Source: Larix sibirica (taxonomy: Eukaryota; Streptophyta; Pinopsida; Pinales; Pinaceae). From it: a stretch of 31,637 nt of DNA. The notes beneath the pieces were generated by a model. It saw nothing but the letters and a program-made list of their open reading frames with translations. It had not been told where the DNA came from and searched no databases. Numbering within the stretch: position 1 is the first letter of the stretch; every line of letters starts with the position of its first letter. Positions 29,590 to 31,637 of this stretch are shown piece after piece. A program made the position numbers and the translations under genes. The stretch lies in contig NWUY0300003077.1 of NCBI GenBank assembly GCA_004151065.3, forward strand, positions 1-31,637, written 5' to 3'.

Positions 29590-29905
29590 TTCAAATTTAT
29601 TGGTCTAATTGACATCCCAAAGGAGGGGCACATCAATATCACCCACTACTTGGGGTAAATACTCACTACAATACATAACATATTGATATACTATATAGCC
29701 TTCAACCATTTAGCCCTTCGGACATGATCTCTGTCTATCAAAATCCTTCAATGCCTTCAAGTGCCTCTCCACTAACCATATTTCCCTAGTGTGCATGGGT
29801 CCACATATTTCAATATGTTTGAATAGGTGTACGAGGTAATGTTCTTGTGAATTGAAAAATCATGGAGGAAAATACGTTTGTATTTCACACATTAAACAAG
29901 GAATC
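29590..29905 (-). pseudogene. DUF4218 domain of CACTA transposase
   Basis: The minus-strand frame reads IPCLMCEIQTYFPP, a stop, FFNSQEHYLVHLFKHIEICG, PMHTREIWLVERHLKALKDF, and after a stop MVEGYIVYQYVMYCSEYLPQ. This follows the family order 'L+.IFPP.FF....H+..HL..E....GP...R.M+..ER.+..LK......P.G...EGY' closely. In-frame stops (at the positions after YFPP and after CPKG) show that it is dead. Confidence 0.75.
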
Positions 29906-29990
29906 TCTCTCTTCCAAAACTTGATATCATCTATATGTATTTTTTTAAATGACAACCATCTAATAGTGTGCAAAGAAATCATGTGTCAAC

Positions 29991-30658
29991 ATATAATTAT
30001 ATAATTCAAGTAATTCCAATATCAATGAGTTCTACAAGTAACATTTCAATTATAATTTTTTACGTGCCTCATCTATTAGCCAAGATCATATATAACTTTC
30101 TTTATGTCATTTTCAATGTTGTTTGAGAGAACAAGAGGTAGAACATGTTCTAATAAGGAAAGAAACATTACCATCTAATTTTCATTAGAAACAAACATAT
30201 ATTACTAACAAATAATGTATATTATAAGATGATAAATATTAAAAAATCTCAAGCCTTAATAAAGGTATGTCAATTGTGAGTCTTTGCCCCACCAAAATCA
30301 TATTTTTCATTAATATATTTTTGATTTTTTTTTGGAAGCTAGTTGATGAAACCTCTATTATTGGTAAAATTACATAAAATACAAAAGAAATCAATGGTTG
30401 ACCTACCACCTACGAAACCAATTCAATCACTAAAGGAGTATCAAAAGGGTTCTAATACCATGAGCCAAACTTTCACAAAATTAAACCAAGGATGGGAATT
30501 CTACCCTTCATGGGGAAACCATAATTGTCCCATCCTGGGAAATTGTCTGAAGCAGAGAGTTGAAGACATAGAAAAGAAAACCAATTTTTTTTTGGCCAAG
30601 CCATAGCTATCATTCCTAGTCAAAACTAAGACAACTAAAAGATAAATCCTGATTAAAC
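29991..30658. other. AT-rich stretch without a recognisable gene
   Basis: The Transposase_21 core of the CACTA element would be expected here on the minus strand, but I cannot see it. An 87-codon plus-strand frame at 30343-30606 has no recognisable domain. Confidence 0.35.
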
Positions 30659-31560
30659 CTATGAAACATCTCCCTTTTCTTTCTGAGGATAATCACACAC
30701 TTGCAAGGGGTTAATCACAGCATTTGCTAATATATCCAGTTTGGAGTGGATATTATTGACAACATCATGAATGGTAGCAATCTCCACATGAATGCTAGCT
30801 TGAGTCTGATAATTTTCCATAAGAAACCAACCAAGGAGAAGTTTCAGGATCCAATACATCTCCAAACTAGAAAAACCTTCCACATTGATATCCTTCCCCT
30901 TAGCCAAATTCGCTTGGAGACTAGCCGAGAGACTAGCTTCTGCTTGATCAATTTTTTATCGAAATGACAAAGGTTTCTCCCCTTGATACCTTTTCTTCCA
31001 GCTGGTGATGCCACCGTCCTCCACCTCACTGACAGCGGGCTCTTTGATGGAGCATAACCCCACTCTACGAGCTATCAATCTTGTGGCTTATTCTATGAAC
31101 GAGTGAATGGTGACTAGGTGCTCCCAAAATCACATATTGGCCCTTCCTCATCTCGAGCCAGAACATAAATCACCACTAGATTGAAATTAATGAACCCACA
31201 CTTCATCAAGGATGTGAGGTACCCACCATATTATGCACACGAAACTACTTGTATCCATGAATGCTTTGCACATGCAATGACTCTATTCAATAACTATCCA
31301 TAGATCATCACCATGTCATATTCATCCTCCCCTACTTGAGCCTTAATCATAACTCCACCCACATGTTGCACATCAACCTTGCGTTCACCACCTGTCATGT
31401 CCAGATTGCTACCTGCGCCTCCCATGCATCATGTGGAGGGGGAATGCCTTGGCTCACTTCCCACCCTATCTGAGGATTTGAGATCATTGTAGGAAATGGA
31501 AGTGCATTTGGTTTTGAGTGGAATCTAGAAAAGTCTCCCAATCATGCTCCCTATGATGCT
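30659..31560 (-). pseudogene. Unrecognised decayed coding region
   Basis: On the minus strand a coding-like series of fragments runs from about 31350 to 30659: HVGGVMIKAQVGEDEYDMVM, LLNRVIACAKHSWIQVV, INFNLVVIYVLARDEEG, and finally an uninterrupted 82-codon frame (30907-30659) with SIHVEIATIHDVVNNIHSKL. Stops within the first fragments are mostly TAG or TAA. The composition is less AT-rich than the flanks. I do not recognise a family. The C-terminal piece looks helical, perhaps a coiled coil. It could be another transposon ORF or a dead host gene. Confidence 0.25.
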
Positions 31561-31637
31561 ATTTTAGGTTGACCCCTGTTGTAGGTACAACAGATCCCAT
31601 GTCTTCAAGAAAACATGGGAGCCCCAAATTTTTATAT

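Larger units (their letters stand above)
28359..29990 (-). mobile_element. CACTA (En/Spm) transposon fragment: C-terminal half of the transposase
   Basis: Reading from right to left there is a DUF4218 segment, a DUF4216 segment and an acidic tail with a stop, the order seen in plant TNP2-type CACTA transposases. The catalytic Transposase_21 domain expected upstream (to the right of 29990) was not found, and no CACTA terminal repeats were identified. The fragment is immobile. Confidence 0.7.

Noticed and set aside
1-31637. Bacterial-type systems (operons, CRISPR arrays, toxin-antitoxin, phage modules)
   Set aside because: No ribosome-binding sites with adjacent gene clusters, no regularly spaced direct repeats, and all recognisable domains are of plant transposon families.

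Overview
This window looks like repeat-dense nuclear DNA from a seed plant. I see no intact host gene, no operon or Shine-Dalgarno structure, no rRNA or tRNA, and no CRISPR array. Nearly everything recognisable is a decayed transposable element of a plant-specific type: a LINE with DUF4283, zf-RVT and RNase H modules; a Ty3/gypsy element of the Tat/OTA kind with an antisense plant-mobile-domain (PMD) ORF; and CACTA (En/Spm) transposase pieces with DUF4216 and DUF4218. Large, old, nested elements of this sort would fit a gymnosperm, but the sequence alone does not fix the species.

Layout. 1-3957: AT-rich filler with one short open stretch, a thrice-repeated 14-mer and a probable old LINE scrap on the minus strand. 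About 3958-11200, minus strand: a nearly full-length LINE, read right to left as 5' leader, ORF1 (DUF4283 plus zinc knuckle), ORF2 (endonuclease, reverse transcriptase, zf-RVT, RNase H) and then a third ORF of 332 codons (4321-5319). That third ORF is the longest uninterrupted reading frame in the window. 11201-12163: AT-rich DNA ending in the C-terminal tail of a CACTA transposase. 12164-about 28358, plus strand: a Tat-like Ty3/gypsy element with a probable 5' LTR, long leader, gag, protease, a linker with zinc knuckles, RT, RNase H, integrase, a second RNase H-like domain downstream of integrase, and an antisense PMD-like gene. No 3' LTR is found. 28359-about 29990, minus strand: a CACTA transposase C-terminal half. 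29991-31637: AT-rich sequence and an unrecognised decayed coding region.

The most important structural point is that 17044-21764 is repeated almost exactly as 21766-26486. The single ambiguous base (n, 21765) sits precisely at the junction. The layout is that of two contigs whose ends overlap by 4.7 kb but were joined without being merged. It should be treated as a probable assembly duplication until tested, so the gypsy element probably has one pol, not two. The copies differ at only about nine positions that I noticed, seven of them within 45 bp.

Biologically, the points worth a second look are the domain order of the gypsy element (RNase H, integrase, then a second RNase H), its antisense PMD gene, zinc-knuckle motifs on both sides of its protease, nonsense codons that mostly look like C-to-T/G-to-A decay in otherwise frame-conserved stretches, and the intact third ORF of the LINE. 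No element here looks capable of moving by itself.
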